A DNA stretch of 64,000 nucleotides. Source: Thermosynechococcus sp. CL-1 (GTDB lineage Bacteria > Cyanobacteriota > Cyanobacteriia > Thermosynechococcales > Thermosynechococcaceae). The notes below the pieces were generated by a model, which did not search any database, was not told the DNA's origin, and saw only the letters and a program-made list of their open reading frames with translations. Below are positions 29,296 through 39,314 of the stretch, piece by piece. Made by a program: the position numbers and the translations under genes. How positions within the stretch are numbered: position 1 is the first letter of the stretch; each line of letters begins with the position of its first letter. The stretch spans positions 434,001 to 498,000 of the forward strand of contig NZ_CP040671.1 in NCBI RefSeq assembly GCF_008386235.1, given 5' to 3'.

Positions 29296-30690
29296 ATGCT
29301 GAAGGGATTATGCCTAAAGGTTCAAGGATGGCAGCGACTGCCCCCCACCCAACGGGGCATTGTCATCATTGCCCTACCTGTGTGCTGTCTCTTGAGTACT
29401 GTGGGGGTGTTGATTTGGCTCAGTGCTAGCATTGCGGACTACGAAGGATGGGTGCGCCATACGCAACGGGTGCAGCTTGAGGGACGGGAGCTATTAAATC
29501 ACCTCATTGATGCTGAAACAGGGGTGCGCGGCTATCATCTCACGCGACAGGTGGGCTTTCTCGAACCGTACTACACTGCTGCCGCCCAATTGCCCTTAAC
29601 CCTTGAGAATTTAGAGGTACTGATCAGCGATAATCCACACCAGTTAGAGCACTTTCGGCACTTCAAATCCTTAGTAGAAGAAACTTTTCACTTGTTAGCC
29701 CAGCAACTGGAGGACGCCCCCAACCTTTCTCTAGCAGAGACGGAGCAACGACTCTACTTTTATCAGCAATTGGAGCAAGCAAAACAGGCAATGGATCGTT
29801 CCCGTGTTGCTATTAACGCCTTCATGAGCGAAGAAGATCGCCTTTTGGCCGATCGCCAACAACATTTAGAGGCGCTGCGGCAGATCAATACCGTTGTGCT
29901 CCTATTGGCGGTGGTGGTGGGGTTGGGCAGTAGTGGTTTAGCAATTCATTGGTTTCGCCAACTCTATCAGGAAGTGGATCTGCGGGGACAGCGTCTTGAG
30001 GCCGCCTGCGATCGCCTAGCTCGATTTACGGCCAATGCTTCCCACCAACTGCGAGCACCCATTGCAGCAATTCTCAGCCATGCCCAAGTCGGACTCCTGC
30101 TGGCTCGACAAGCCCCTGAGCAGTCCCTACCTCGGCTAGAAAAAGTGGCCACGCTGGCGAAGGCCATGGGACAACTGGTAAATGATTTGCTCTTTCTGGC
30201 TCGCTATGAGGGGGTATCTCCCCCAGACTTTGCCACATCCTTTGATTTAGTGCCCTTCATCGAGCAAGTCGTCCAAGAATGGCAGGAAACAGGCACAGCT
30301 AGTCATCACTTTTATCTCGAAGTGCCATCGGTTCCTATGTTTATTCAGGGCGATCGCGAGATGCTCAAGCAAGTGATCCTCAATCTGCTCACCAATGCCG
30401 ATCGCTATACCCCCAAGGGAGGCACGATTACGCTTCGGTTAGAACCGCAGGGAAGCTCAGCAGTAATTCACGTCAGTGATACAGGCATGGGAATTAGTGA
30501 AGCGGCTCTGCCCCATATTTTTGATTATTTCTATCGGGATGAGCGGGTGCGACAACAGGGCATTAGCGGTTCAGGGCTAGGACTAGCGATTGTGCGCCAA
30601 ATCGTCCATCTTCACCGGGGCAGCATCACAGTTCACAGCCAAGAGAATCAAGGTTCTACCTTTACCGTCAGATTGCCCCTTGCTCCCTAG
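29296..30690 (+). CDS. CHASE3-domain sensor histidine kinase
   Basis: 464 residues. TM1 (about 20-45), a periplasmic CHASE3 helical domain with the signature LLNHLIDAETGVRGYHLTRQ and a repeat of four helices to about 185, TM2 (about 195-218), then HisKA with H250 (NASHQLRAPIAAI) and HATPase (NLLTNADRYTPKGG, DTGMGI, GSGLGLAIV). It is the cognate partner of the response regulator 4 bp upstream. The stimulus is unknown; proximity to the cation ATPase and a secreted protein suggests an envelope or ion signal. Confidence 0.9.
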   Translation: MLKGLCLKVQGWQRLPPTQRGIVIIALPVCCLLSTVGVLIWLSASIADYEGWVRHTQRVQLEGRELLNHLIDAETGVRGYHLTRQVGFLEPYYTAAAQLPLTLENLEVLISDNPHQLEHFRHFKSLVEETFHLLAQQLEDAPNLSLAETEQRLYFYQQLEQAKQAMDRSRVAINAFMSEEDRLLADRQQHLEALRQINTVVLLLAVVVGLGSSGLAIHWFRQLYQEVDLRGQRLEAACDRLARFTANASHQLRAPIAAILSHAQVGLLLARQAPEQSLPRLEKVATLAKAMGQLVNDLLFLARYEGVSPPDFATSFDLVPFIEQVVQEWQETGTASHHFYLEVPSVPMFIQGDREMLKQVILNLLTNADRYTPKGGTITLRLEPQGSSAVIHVSDTGMGISEAALPHIFDYFYRDERVRQQGISGSGLGLAIVRQIVHLHRGSITVHSQENQGSTFTVRLPLAP

Positions 30691-30696
30691 AATAGG

Positions 30697-30725
30697 CTGT
30701 CACTTTTACGTCACTTTCACTTGAT
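30697..30725 (+). promoter_or_regulatory. Tandem 11-bp box (PhoB/OmpR-type operator candidate)
   Basis: Three heptamers, CTGTCAC, ACGTCAC and ACTTGAT, are spaced by T-rich tetramers TTTT and TTTC, giving an exact 11-bp period. Units 1 and 2 agree at 10 of 11 bases (GTCACTTTTAC / GTCACTTTCAC). OmpR-family regulators bind such direct repeats, and one is encoded just upstream. It lies about 75 bp before the start of the secreted-protein gene. Confidence 0.5.
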
Positions 30726-30801
30726 ATTCTCAAGCTGTATCTGGCACAAACCACTGCTCCAAGCGCCAGATCTGCTTACTCAAGTTGAATTGGAGGATAG
30801 G

Positions 30802-31416
30802 ATGATGACTCTACGATGGCAACCTCTTGTGGCAACCACTGTTGCAGCAATTCTCCTACCGCTGGCGATCGCTCCAGCCGCAATGGCACGTCCCGGCTCT
30901 CCTTCATCTAGCTCTGTGGAACGGGAGGCGCGGAGTGCGTTTCGAGACCTCGCCAAAGCGCAATATGAAGGGATGCGGGCAAAGTCCATGAGTGGGGTAG
31001 ATGCCAGTCTCTTGAGCTTGGGCGATCGCCTACTGGCCTCAGCCCAGCAACTTCAGCAAAGCGGCAACTACTTCCAAGCCAAGGAAACGGCCAAAGCAGC
31101 CACCCGTATTTATGAAGCTGCTCGCAACCTCGGTGAGGCTCGCACGGGTCAAGCGGATCTCTCCCGCAGTTACTTTGATGCGCCTTTTCAAGTGAGTCGT
31201 GAGTTGACCCGCACCGAAGCAGAAATGGCCTACTTTCGTGGGGGCAATCCCACCGTGCGCGATCTGTTTAGCCGTGCTCAGCAGTTAGCCCAACCTGCCA
31301 GCTTGACAGCAGCTGCACCCACCACCGCCAATGTTGCCAGCTTAGCCACCAATCGAGCCGCAGTACAACTCTTGAAGGCAAGTCGCCACCTGATGCGAGC
31401 GGAGCGCGGTTTCTAA
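30802..31416 (+). CDS. Secreted protein of unknown function
   Basis: 205 residues from the ATG at 30802, chosen for the GGAG ribosome site just upstream and the following signal peptide (basic MMTLRWQPL, hydrophobic core, AMA cleavage). The mature part is mainly helical, Ala/Gln-rich with regular heptad-like segments ([38 protein letters not shown]). I do not recognise the family. It lies behind the tandem 11-bp box and may be a target of the adjacent two-component system. It overlaps the convergent thrC by 4 bp. Confidence 0.7.
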   Translation: MMTLRWQPLVATTVAAILLPLAIAPAAMARPGSPSSSSVEREARSAFRDLAKAQYEGMRAKSMSGVDASLLSLGDRLLASAQQLQQSGNYFQAKETAKAATRIYEAARNLGEARTGQADLSRSYFDAPFQVSRELTRTEAEMAYFRGGNPTVRDLFSRAQQLAQPASLTAAAPTTANVASLATNRAAVQLLKASRHLMRAERGF

Positions 31417-32501
31417 AAGCCCATGACCTTGGCTACAGTTTGCTCAGTGGGTTCAATGTGGCGGTGGAAGCGATCGCTCTGTTGCTTGAGCGCTGTTTCT
31501 GGATCCTTGAGACCATTGCCCGTCAGCACACAGACCACCGTGGCACCACTGGGCACCTGATCGGCCAATTTCAAGAGACCCGCCACAGAAGCCGCACTAG
31601 CCGGTTCACAGAAGATACCTTCCTCAGAAGCCAGCAGACAATAGGCATTCAGGATTTCCTCATCGGTAACGGCATTAAAGGCACCTTGGCTGGCTTCTTT
31701 GACGGCGATCGCCCGTTGCCAGTTGGCAGGATTGCCAATGCGAATGGCCGTCGCAATCGTTTCGGGATGGGTGACAACCTCGCCCTTGACAAGGGGGGCA
31801 GATCCCGCTGCTTGAAAGCCCATCATCCGCGGCAGGCGATCGCAACGATTTTGCTCACGATACTGGCAAAAGCCCATCCAATAGGCAGTAATGTTTCCTG
31901 CATTACCCATGGGAATACACAGCCAATCGGGGGCATTGCCCAAGCTATCCACCACCTCAAAGGCGGCGGTTTTCTGCCCCTCTAGGCGATAGGGATTGAC
32001 CGAGTTCACCAAGGTTACGGGATAGGTTTCTGCCATGAGGCGCACGATTTCCAAAGCTTGATCAAAGTTACCCTCAATGGCAATCACTTCAGCACCATAG
32101 AGGAGCGCTTGGGCCAGTTTTCCTTGGGCAACGTACCCTTCGGGCACCAAGACATAGGCCCGTAAGCCTGCCCGTCTCGCGTAGGCCGCTGCTGAGGCCG
32201 AGGTATTTCCTGTGCTGGCGCAAATCACAGCTTCGGCTCCCGCTTCCTTGGCCTTGGAAATGGCCATGGTCATGCCACGATCTTTGAAGCTCCCTGTGGG
32301 GTTGAGGCCATCGTACTTGACATACACCGCGACGTTGCGGCCAATGCGGGCTGCAATTTGAGGCACGGGAATCAGTGGGGTATTGCCTTCATAGAGGGTG
32401 ACCACTGGGGTGCGATCGCTCACCGGCAAAAACTCACCGTAAGCGTGAATCAGGCCATGCCAAGCAGGACGGATGGGGGGAGCAGAGAGTGTTACAGGCA
32501 C
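31413..32501 (-). CDS. thrC: Threonine synthase
   Basis: 362 residues with a GTG start at 32501. It is a fold-type II PLP enzyme: the Schiff-base lysine is K73 in [14 protein letters not shown], with [28 protein letters not shown] (phosphate-binding) and [13 protein letters not shown] near the C-terminus. It converts O-phosphohomoserine to threonine. The short form without an N-terminal extension is typical of bacterial thrC. It reads divergently from the phosphatase gene. Confidence 0.93.
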   Translation of the reverse strand: MPVTLSAPPIRPAWHGLIHAYGEFLPVSDRTPVVTLYEGNTPLIPVPQIAARIGRNVAVYVKYDGLNPTGSFKDRGMTMAISKAKEAGAEAVICASTGNTSASAAAYARRAGLRAYVLVPEGYVAQGKLAQALLYGAEVIAIEGNFDQALEIVRLMAETYPVTLVNSVNPYRLEGQKTAAFEVVDSLGNAPDWLCIPMGNAGNITAYWMGFCQYREQNRCDRLPRMMGFQAAGSAPLVKGEVVTHPETIATAIRIGNPANWQRAIAVKEASQGAFNAVTDEEILNAYCLLASEEGIFCEPASAASVAGLLKLADQVPSGATVVCVLTGNGLKDPETALKQQSDRFHRHIEPTEQTVAKVMGF

Positions 32502-32616
32502 AGGTACGCAGTCAAAAAATATGAATAAATTTGAGGCTGAAGATAGAGATTAGCCACACAGTAGGATAATTTTAGCGATCAGGGGTTACACTTGCCAATT
32601 GCCGGAGAATCACATT

Positions 32617-33231
32617 ATGCGTCTAATTTTGATTCGCCATGGAGAAGCCGTTGGTAATGCTTCAGGCGTCATGCTCGGGCGGCAGGATGTACCCCTCACA
32701 GAACGAGGACGGCAGCAAGTCCTTGCCTTACGGGAAAAGCTCCCCTTACCCCATGCCATTTACACCAGTCCGCTGCAACGCTGCCGCGATACGGCGACAC
32801 TCATGAATCCTTGTCCTGACTTAAAGGTTCAAGAGTTGGCGGAGTTAATTGAAATTGATCAGGGCATTTTCACAGGACTCACGTGGGCACAGGCGCAGGC
32901 GCAACATCCCGATCTTTGTGAAGAACTGGAGGAGAGTGACTACCTGATTCCAGTTCCCGAGGCAGAGTCAATGGCCATGGCTTGGCAGCGGGCAAAACAG
33001 GCTTGGAAACAGCTCCGACGCCACAGGGATGAGGACTGTGTTTGGTGTATTAGTCATGGCGGCTTTTTGCAGTGCCTGATTAGCGTTGTTCTGGGGAGCG
33101 ATCGCCTGTGGGGGATGGAAATTCCCCCCGCTGCTTGGTTTGACTTTTCAGTACGAGTGGATTTAGATGGCCGCTTTGAGGCAGAAAATATCCGCTGGTG
33201 GCGCATCAATGCCTTTAATCAGTGCTCCTAG
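32617..33231 (+). CDS. Histidine phosphatase family protein (phosphoglycerate-mutase-like)
   Basis: 204 residues from the ATG at 32617; GGAG stands 9 bases upstream, so the TTG at 32599 is not favoured. The phospho-histidine is H8 in LIRHGEAVGN; the second active-site His is in CISHGGFL, and YTSPLQRCRDTA is the usual third landmark. Likely a small-molecule phosphatase of the cobC/gpmB group. No specific substrate can be given. Confidence 0.85.
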   Translation: MRLILIRHGEAVGNASGVMLGRQDVPLTERGRQQVLALREKLPLPHAIYTSPLQRCRDTATLMNPCPDLKVQELAELIEIDQGIFTGLTWAQAQAQHPDLCEELEESDYLIPVPEAESMAMAWQRAKQAWKQLRRHRDEDCVWCISHGGFLQCLISVVLGSDRLWGMEIPPAAWFDFSVRVDLDGRFEAENIRWWRINAFNQCS

Positions 33232-33283
33232 ACGGCCAGCTCAGGTTAAGGTTGTTAACAAACCGCAATTTGCTCGATTGGCA

Positions 33284-33949
33284 TCAAGATCTGCGAGCGG
33301 CGGAGGGTCGCGATCTTGGGGTTGGCACAGTTAGCTGCGGAATCCTGACCCAGCAATGGTCTTCAAATTCGTTGCCTAAGCGAAAGCGTTGAAAGGTTCC
33401 TTGGCTGCTCTGGCGATCGATCCAGATGGGCAGGCTAATGAGACCTCGATTGTCTTTAATGAGCCAGCGGATCGAGCCATCGTTGTCCCGATAGGGGCGT
33501 ACACCATTGACCAGTGCCCACGACTCCCCCAAACTCAGGCCACCAAAGCGGGAAATTTGCTGGGGTGTGGTGAAGGCGATCGCCAGCCGATCAACCAGCT
33601 TCAGTGGTGCATTTTCCTCACTCGAATCAACTTTGACAACCACTTGCACATCTGTGAGCAGTTCATGGTGATTCGGCTTGGAGAATTTACTCGTGGAATA
33701 GGTGCCGAGGCGATTCTTACTGAACTTGTGATGCCGCTGTTTACGCAGAATGCGAGAAATGGGTGGGTCAGCACCAATAATGCCAATGGCCAGTTTGACA
33801 CCCCGATGTTGATCCAAATTCTCTTCACCGATCAGGGAAAGGAGCATGCCATAGATCGTGGAGGGGGGTGGATAGCGGTAGGTCTCCTTAAAGTCGCGGG
33901 CAAAGCTGCGGGGAAAACTGGTACAGGGACAATCAACGTAAAGTTGCAT
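33284..33949 (-). CDS. cas5: Cas5, MYXAN/DevS type
   Basis: 221 residues. The N-terminal RAMP fold carries the Cas5 signature (DCPCTSFPRSFARDFKETYRYPPPSTIYGMLLSLIGEE). Cas5 caps the 5' handle of crRNA in the Cascade complex. The ATG overlaps the cas7 stop by one base (TAATG read on the minus strand), so it is translationally coupled and the last gene of the interference operon. Basic Arg/Ser tail at the C-terminus. Confidence 0.88.
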   Translation of the reverse strand: MQLYVDCPCTSFPRSFARDFKETYRYPPPSTIYGMLLSLIGEENLDQHRGVKLAIGIIGADPPISRILRKQRHHKFSKNRLGTYSTSKFSKPNHHELLTDVQVVVKVDSSEENAPLKLVDRLAIAFTTPQQISRFGGLSLGESWALVNGVRPYRDNDGSIRWLIKDNRGLISLPIWIDRQSSQGTFQRFRLGNEFEDHCWVRIPQLTVPTPRSRPSAARRS

Positions 33950-34821
33950 TAGGCGGGCACCTCAAGCTTGAGTTGTTGCTTTAATTGTTCTTTGGCGTGG
34001 GCGATCGCTTCTTTGACCCCGCGATAGACCTGAACCCCCAATGCCTTTAACTGCTGACCATAGGGAGTATCGGCAATCTCACCGCCAACGATTAGCTCAT
34101 CAGCCTTCACATCCCCCACTTCAACCAGTCGCACTAGCCGCGGGCAGCCCACCGATTCGCCAATGCGCTTAAACACGTCCATAATCCAAGGACTCGGATC
34201 ATCGGTTATCCGAAGCACAATGGACTCTGGATGAAAGTCGTATAAAAAGCGGGCATGGTTACCGCCCACATGACGCACCGCCCCAATGGCATCGAGGGTA
34301 AGGAGGGCACGTTCTGGTTTCTTCAAACTCTCTGGTGTGAGGGCGATCGTGTACTGATAGGCAGTGCAGTGTACTTCGGTGCTATGAATCGAAGTTTTTC
34401 CCTTTTCGCCGCCTTTAGAACCAAAGGCAATATCCCCCCAATAGGGATCCAGACTCATAGCGCGACTAATTTCTAGGGCACCCCGCCGTTTGGTCGTGGC
34501 ATCTTCATTATCCTTCCCCTTTTTGGCGTCCATGTAGCCAAACAAGTCATCATCAATGTATTTTTCAGCGCTGAATTGTTCATCCTTGAAGCTATACTTG
34601 TCAGTCTCAGCATTAAATGTGCGATTCACCTCTTTTTCATAATGATTTTGAAAATACTCCCGCAATCCCCAACGGATCGCTTCTGCACTCACAGTAGTGT
34701 ATTGATCATTGCCACGGGTGATTTTTTGCAAAGTTGAGAGAGTGCTCCCATCCCCTTCCCCCCGGTTATTGGCTGCAACAGCAGTGGTCGTTACAATTGT
34801 TGCAAAAAGATGTTTTGTCAT
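33949..34821 (-). CDS. cas7: Cas7, Cst2/DevR type
   Basis: 290 residues. A typical Cas7 backbone subunit: start MTKHLFATIVTTTAVAANNRGE, the SAEAIRWGLREYFQ segment and the conserved GAVRHVGGNHARFLYDF near the middle, which resembles the glycine-rich region of DevR/Cst2 proteins. Several copies line the crRNA spacer. AGGAG lies 9 bases upstream of the ATG. It follows cas8 by 29 bp and overlaps cas5 by 1 bp. Confidence 0.9.
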   Translation of the reverse strand: MTKHLFATIVTTTAVAANNRGEGDGSTLSTLQKITRGNDQYTTVSAEAIRWGLREYFQNHYEKEVNRTFNAETDKYSFKDEQFSAEKYIDDDLFGYMDAKKGKDNEDATTKRRGALEISRAMSLDPYWGDIAFGSKGGEKGKTSIHSTEVHCTAYQYTIALTPESLKKPERALLTLDAIGAVRHVGGNHARFLYDFHPESIVLRITDDPSPWIMDVFKRIGESVGCPRLVRLVEVGDVKADELIVGGEIADTPYGQQLKALGVQVYRGVKEAIAHAKEQLKQQLKLEVPA

Positions 34822-34850
34822 TGTTATTTCTCCTAAGTTAAAGACAGCAA

Positions 34851-36368
34851 CTATTCATCAACAAAGGAAAACATTTCCTCTTCCGTTACATTCACCTCAT
34901 CCATTGATTCAGAGGCAACCTCAGCACCATTGAGAGCATCTCCCTTCTTACTGCTGTAGGTGGCGATCGCCAGCAGTACCAGATCTCTTGCTCGCCGCCA
35001 GTTTTCCTCACGGTGAATCCAGTGAACAATTTGCGGGCCTTTATCGCGAGCGGCCTTGCTGCGAAACTGGCTTAGGAAATCCACCAATGCAGTAGCAAAT
35101 TCCTGTTGCGTACTCGGACGTTGGAATCGGTAGATAACCTTATCGGTCACTTGCCCATAGTCTAATTGGCGACCTTGCTTTTCAGCCTGTTTGAATTGCC
35201 CAGACAGGTATACGCTAAAGGCACCTTGGACCACCTCAAACAGCACTCGCTCATCAGGATTCAAGTATTCAGTCATTTTTACCAACCCTTCACGTTCATA
35301 GGCCTTATTACGTTTGTAAAACTCAAAGAAACCTGCATACCAAGGCTGACCTCCAATTAAATTGTCACAAATCCAAGGCAGTGCTTTAGAAAGAGCTAAC
35401 CAAGTTTCACCATTCTCCTTTTGTCGCACGTGCGCAGGAAAAACTTGGCGAGCGACTTCATACAATTCGAGGACTTCATCCATAACCTCTACGCGATACA
35501 CCGCCTGTTTCAGGTAAGCTTGCTGGGCATCCCAGACTTGCTTCCCCAACTGGTAAACCTCGCAGTAGTGCACGCCAAACTGCTGACTCTCTTCTATCGC
35601 CTTCTCTTGCAGTAGAAAGTGCAAAGCAGATTCACCAGCGCCACTGCTACGAAAGTCTCGATACGTGCACCCCGACATCGCCCGACGGCGCTTAACCCAG
35701 TGCTTTAGATTTTGAACTTCAGGAATCACCAGTGCTGAGCGGGCAGAGAGCTTGCCACCAACAGTTTGGGGAGGAAGTTGGTAGTAGCCACAGGCAAGGG
35801 GCAAAAAAAGCAACGCCAGAAAGCCCTGCGGCGATTCTTGATAGGGACCATTGACAAAACATTCCACCAGTCCGGGCAGATGATTTCCCTTCAGGGGAAT
35901 TTCTTTCTTGAAGGCTCCCTTATTGTTAAAGGCCTCCTTGATGTCGCTGGTGTAATAACAGCTCTCTAGGGGCTTCACCTCAATCGAGATCTCTGGTTGA
36001 TCCGGCTCAATTAAGAACGTGCGAGTGACAGAAGTGTTGCTGAGTTTGCGCTGCGTATTGTGCTGGAGGAATGTGGTGAGTACCCCTTGGGTAAACGTGT
36101 ATTGCCCCTGTGCATCAAGCTTGAGGGCAGGAACCTCTAGATAGCCTTGGTGATTAATCTGATAGGTTTGCTTTAGCAGCCATGTCACAACCTTTTGATC
36201 ACTGTCTTTCCATGTCAACTCAACTGCTTCATCAGTAATGTTCCACGCCAATGGAGCATCATTGCGTTGGTTCTCCAGTTCAGATAAGGCTAGAGCCAAT
36301 CCTGCAACCCCTGCGCGATGGGGGAGGAGGAAATTAGGGTCAAAAAGGGACAGGGTAAACTGACTCAA
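34851..36368 (-). CDS. cas8: Cas8a1/Cmx1-type large Cascade subunit
   Basis: 505 residues with a TTG start at 36368: an in-frame stop lies just upstream, and CCTCC on the plus strand at 36379-36383 is a strong ribosome site at proper spacing. The N-terminus QFTLSLFDPNFLLPHRAGVAGLALAL, the region PLACGYYQLPPQTVGGKLSARSALVIPE and the Cys-containing AMSGCTYRDFRSSG resemble MYXAN Cas8a1/Cmx1. The subunit recognises the PAM and recruits Cas3. The family is so divergent that a profile search should confirm it. Confidence 0.82.
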   Translation of the reverse strand: MSQFTLSLFDPNFLLPHRAGVAGLALALSELENQRNDAPLAWNITDEAVELTWKDSDQKVVTWLLKQTYQINHQGYLEVPALKLDAQGQYTFTQGVLTTFLQHNTQRKLSNTSVTRTFLIEPDQPEISIEVKPLESCYYTSDIKEAFNNKGAFKKEIPLKGNHLPGLVECFVNGPYQESPQGFLALLFLPLACGYYQLPPQTVGGKLSARSALVIPEVQNLKHWVKRRRAMSGCTYRDFRSSGAGESALHFLLQEKAIEESQQFGVHYCEVYQLGKQVWDAQQAYLKQAVYRVEVMDEVLELYEVARQVFPAHVRQKENGETWLALSKALPWICDNLIGGQPWYAGFFEFYKRNKAYEREGLVKMTEYLNPDERVLFEVVQGAFSVYLSGQFKQAEKQGRQLDYGQVTDKVIYRFQRPSTQQEFATALVDFLSQFRSKAARDKGPQIVHWIHREENWRRARDLVLLAIATYSSKKGDALNGAEVASESMDEVNVTEEEMFSFVDE

Positions 36369-36382
36369 AGCTCACTCACCTC

Positions 36383-38656
36383 CTACTTAGGTTCAACAGC
36401 ACCCAGTTCTGGGCAATAGCGCCACTGCTCTCTAGGGGCAATGAGATAACCGCTCTTATGGCGCTGCCAACCTTTGATGTTCTTAGTAGGGAGGGGAAGG
36501 GTGTAGCGCGGCAATTCACTCGACTTCAGTGGGGCAATTTTTTCCAGATCTTGTTCGAGGAGTGCAGTAATGGTATAGCCTGCTTCACGCAAGGGAGCAG
36601 AGTAGGTTTGCCAGCGACCGTCTAGCCAGATGCAGTGCTCCTTTGGCTTGGTGTTAATATTCACTTGCTTGAGCCAGTCTGACAGTTGCCTTTGACTCAC
36701 ATCTTGTTTTTTGAAGGCGCGTGCCAGTGCCCAGCCTGCCTCTAAGTCCCCTTGCTTATAGGGAAAACCAACGTTTTCGTCAGGGTAAAAGAGAGCATCA
36801 CAGGAATGACCACAGTATTGGCGATTTAGTCGCCCCAATCGCTGAATTAGCCCTGCGGGATCCGCCACTTGAGTCACAAGGAGGGTTGCAGATAGATCCA
36901 AAGACATTTCTGCCACTTGGGTCGTAATTGCTAGAACAGCTTGATCTTGCTGGAAAGCCTCCACCACGGCACGATGGTGTTTCACCCGATCTTCATAGCG
37001 AAAGCGACTGTGATAAAGGAGAGGCGTCAAGCCCCTCTTTTTTGCCTCTTGGTAGATGGCGATCGCTGTATCGACCTGATTGCAAACCCACAGAACTCTA
37101 CCGCCCTGGTCAAGTTCTTGCTGAACCCGCTCCCAATCTGGCTGTGCTAGCTCATGGAAACGATAGCGGGGCAGGTCTTCTAGCGTTTGAGGGCCTTGAA
37201 TTATTGCAATTTCCTCTGCCACTGCCTGCTGAATCGCCGCCACCTGCGCCGGTAGAAATGAGGCAGACATCAGCAAAATCGGCGCTTTAACAACCTTGAG
37301 AAATCGCAGTAAGGCACCAAAGAGAGCATCGTCATAGCAATGAACTTCATCAAAGACGAAAGCAGCCTTGGCAAGAGCTGGAAAGCAGTACAGGGGACGG
37401 CGGTGACATTGCAGGAGTCCCAAAACGGTATCCACAGTGCAAACATTGACCTTTGCCCCCCAAGCCTTGAAGGCTTCTAATTTCTGAGCGGCCTCATTAA
37501 CAGCTCCATCACCATTGTCTTCTTCTTCTCCTGTGCAAGCCAACTCCAAATCAACAGCCGACCGAGAGTGCAACAGCTCTGACTCTACTTGGTTATGAAC
37601 ATAGCCCAGAAAGCCCTCAGTGCTGGTGCCGGTTGTTGGATAGCAGAAAAATAACTTGCGTCCAATGCCGTGGCGGAGCGCCCAATTATAAGCCCCCAAG
37701 GTTTTGCCGGTACCGCAACCTGCCCGTGCCAATGTTACCCGTTTCGACTTGTCTTTAAGATCAATCTGAAATGGGCGCAGTGGATATTCCCCCCGACGCG
37801 CATCAATGACCTTTTGTAAATCAGCTTCCGTGAGGGTATTCTCTAGCTCTGATCGAATCCACTCCTGAATATTCGTTGAAACCTGCGCCGAGGCAGAACC
37901 AATGGCATCTGCTGCAATCAGTAGCGCTTTAACAACGGCAAGAAACGCTAGATCTGGTTCCCATTCGATGAAAGCATTCAAGACTTTGTCACGCTTATCT
38001 TTGATTGTTTTAATATCCCATTTGATTAACGCAAAAGGAGGAATGATTTGAGGCAGCCCTAGGGTTCTCACCCCATAGCGAAGCAGCTTGTGGAAGGAAG
38101 GATGATGGACATACCAGTACAGGTAAGGGTCGCCACTGCCCTCGCGGATCTCCCCCAGTGCACCGGTGTTTCGCCCCTGCTGACCGCCTAATTTGAGGTG
38201 ATGTCCTCCTGCTGCGGCGATCGCTGTCATCAAGTCAGCATTGGGGCATTGGCAAAGCCAGTTTCGGAACTCCCACGCCAGCAAGACAGACCCCACTTCA
38301 TGACGGATAAGTTGTGGGTATTGCAAGGGGTTCTGTTGAGGCTGCACCGATGGATTTGAAGCCCTGAGGGGGTACCTGACCACCCCTTGAAATTGGTGAT
38401 TGGCCTTACCCCAATCGTGCAGATAAGCGGCCAGTCGCGCCGTTGCCCGCAGGGTTTCCCTAGTGTCGTTGCTAAATCCAAACTGCTGGAGCAACCCTGT
38501 GCCCAGTGCATCAACCAAGGTGGTAATTGACTTCACAACCGCCGCGGTATGACCAGCCAAATGATACGTTCCTCTCCAGTCGGCGCTGCTTGGGAGTGAA
38601 GATTTTGCCAACAAAATATCTGGGTCTAGTTTTGGGGGTGGAGAACTAGGCAGCAT
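36383..38656 (-). CDS. cas3: Cas3 HD nuclease-helicase
   Basis: 757 residues from the ATG at 38656 (11-bp overlap with cas6); a TTG at 38695 would add 13. The HD nuclease domain has H32/H36 and H80-D81 (AAYLHDWGKANHQFQG). The SF2 helicase follows: Walker A GCGTGKT (about 312-318), DEVH (about 436), motif III MSASF, and motif VI LIQRLGRLNRQ (about 605-613). It unwinds and degrades target DNA after Cascade binding. All key residues appear present, so interference should work. Confidence 0.93.
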   Translation of the reverse strand: MLPSSPPPKLDPDILLAKSSLPSSADWRGTYHLAGHTAAVVKSITTLVDALGTGLLQQFGFSNDTRETLRATARLAAYLHDWGKANHQFQGVVRYPLRASNPSVQPQQNPLQYPQLIRHEVGSVLLAWEFRNWLCQCPNADLMTAIAAAGGHHLKLGGQQGRNTGALGEIREGSGDPYLYWYVHHPSFHKLLRYGVRTLGLPQIIPPFALIKWDIKTIKDKRDKVLNAFIEWEPDLAFLAVVKALLIAADAIGSASAQVSTNIQEWIRSELENTLTEADLQKVIDARRGEYPLRPFQIDLKDKSKRVTLARAGCGTGKTLGAYNWALRHGIGRKLFFCYPTTGTSTEGFLGYVHNQVESELLHSRSAVDLELACTGEEEDNGDGAVNEAAQKLEAFKAWGAKVNVCTVDTVLGLLQCHRRPLYCFPALAKAAFVFDEVHCYDDALFGALLRFLKVVKAPILLMSASFLPAQVAAIQQAVAEEIAIIQGPQTLEDLPRYRFHELAQPDWERVQQELDQGGRVLWVCNQVDTAIAIYQEAKKRGLTPLLYHSRFRYEDRVKHHRAVVEAFQQDQAVLAITTQVAEMSLDLSATLLVTQVADPAGLIQRLGRLNRQYCGHSCDALFYPDENVGFPYKQGDLEAGWALARAFKKQDVSQRQLSDWLKQVNINTKPKEHCIWLDGRWQTYSAPLREAGYTITALLEQDLEKIAPLKSSELPRYTLPLPTKNIKGWQRHKSGYLIAPREQWRYCPELGAVEPK

Positions 38657-39314
38657 TCGGTTCCTCCTTGACCGGGTAAAACCAGCCGCAGCCAAAATGT
38701 CTTCGTCCTCCTAATCCATGCCACTGCAACTTTAGAGAATCTTCAGGAGTTAAATCTTCAACAATCACGCGGTAGCCTACGACTTTTTTGCCTTTCACTT
38801 GAATCGTGCGCCGTGCTAAATCACCATTCGGATCAGAAGGAATAAATACCTTTCCCTGAATGCCTAAATGAGTTAGGCCTTTTTGACAAGATTCCAAAAA
38901 ATAGCGGGGCACTTCTAGGTGATCAATTGCTTCTAATTTGAAAGTGACTAGGCGAGCTGCGAGGGTTCCTGAAGGCTCTGGCAATGTAATTCGAGGTTGC
39001 ACAAGGCGAATCAGATGCCCCTGAATATCCAACACTTGGTTCTGGAAAAAGCGATACCACGTCTGCACTTGATCTGTAGGACAGCGAAGGCGAAAGCGTG
39101 AAGCACGATTTAGATAAATAATACCCTCACCGTTAGGAATTCCAGCAATACTGCTAAGGCGAAGATCACTTGGTATATCTGAAGGTAGATCTGGCCGCCC
39201 CGATTGTTGCAACTGTTTTTTAATAGCAGAGTATAATGCATAGCCATGATCTGCTGGCAGTGTTCTTCCACGCAAGCTGTAATGGATTTCAAGAAAGTGA
39301 TTGTGGCTAGTCAT
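38646..39314 (-). CDS. cas6: Cas6 endoribonuclease, Cmx6 type
   Basis: 222 residues. The start HFLEIHYSLRGRTLPADHGYALYSAIKKQL matches the Cmx6 pattern, and the C-terminal glycine-rich loop GLGGRRHFGCGWFYPV is the Cas6 signature. It cuts the repeat transcript at the base of its hairpin. It is the first gene of the interference operon; the 3' end overlaps cas3 by 11 bp. The array lies 222 bp or more upstream on the same strand. Confidence 0.88.
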   Translation of the reverse strand: MTSHNHFLEIHYSLRGRTLPADHGYALYSAIKKQLQQSGRPDLPSDIPSDLRLSSIAGIPNGEGIIYLNRASRFRLRCPTDQVQTWYRFFQNQVLDIQGHLIRLVQPRITLPEPSGTLAARLVTFKLEAIDHLEVPRYFLESCQKGLTHLGIQGKVFIPSDPNGDLARRTIQVKGKKVVGYRVIVEDLTPEDSLKLQWHGLGGRRHFGCGWFYPVKEEPNAA

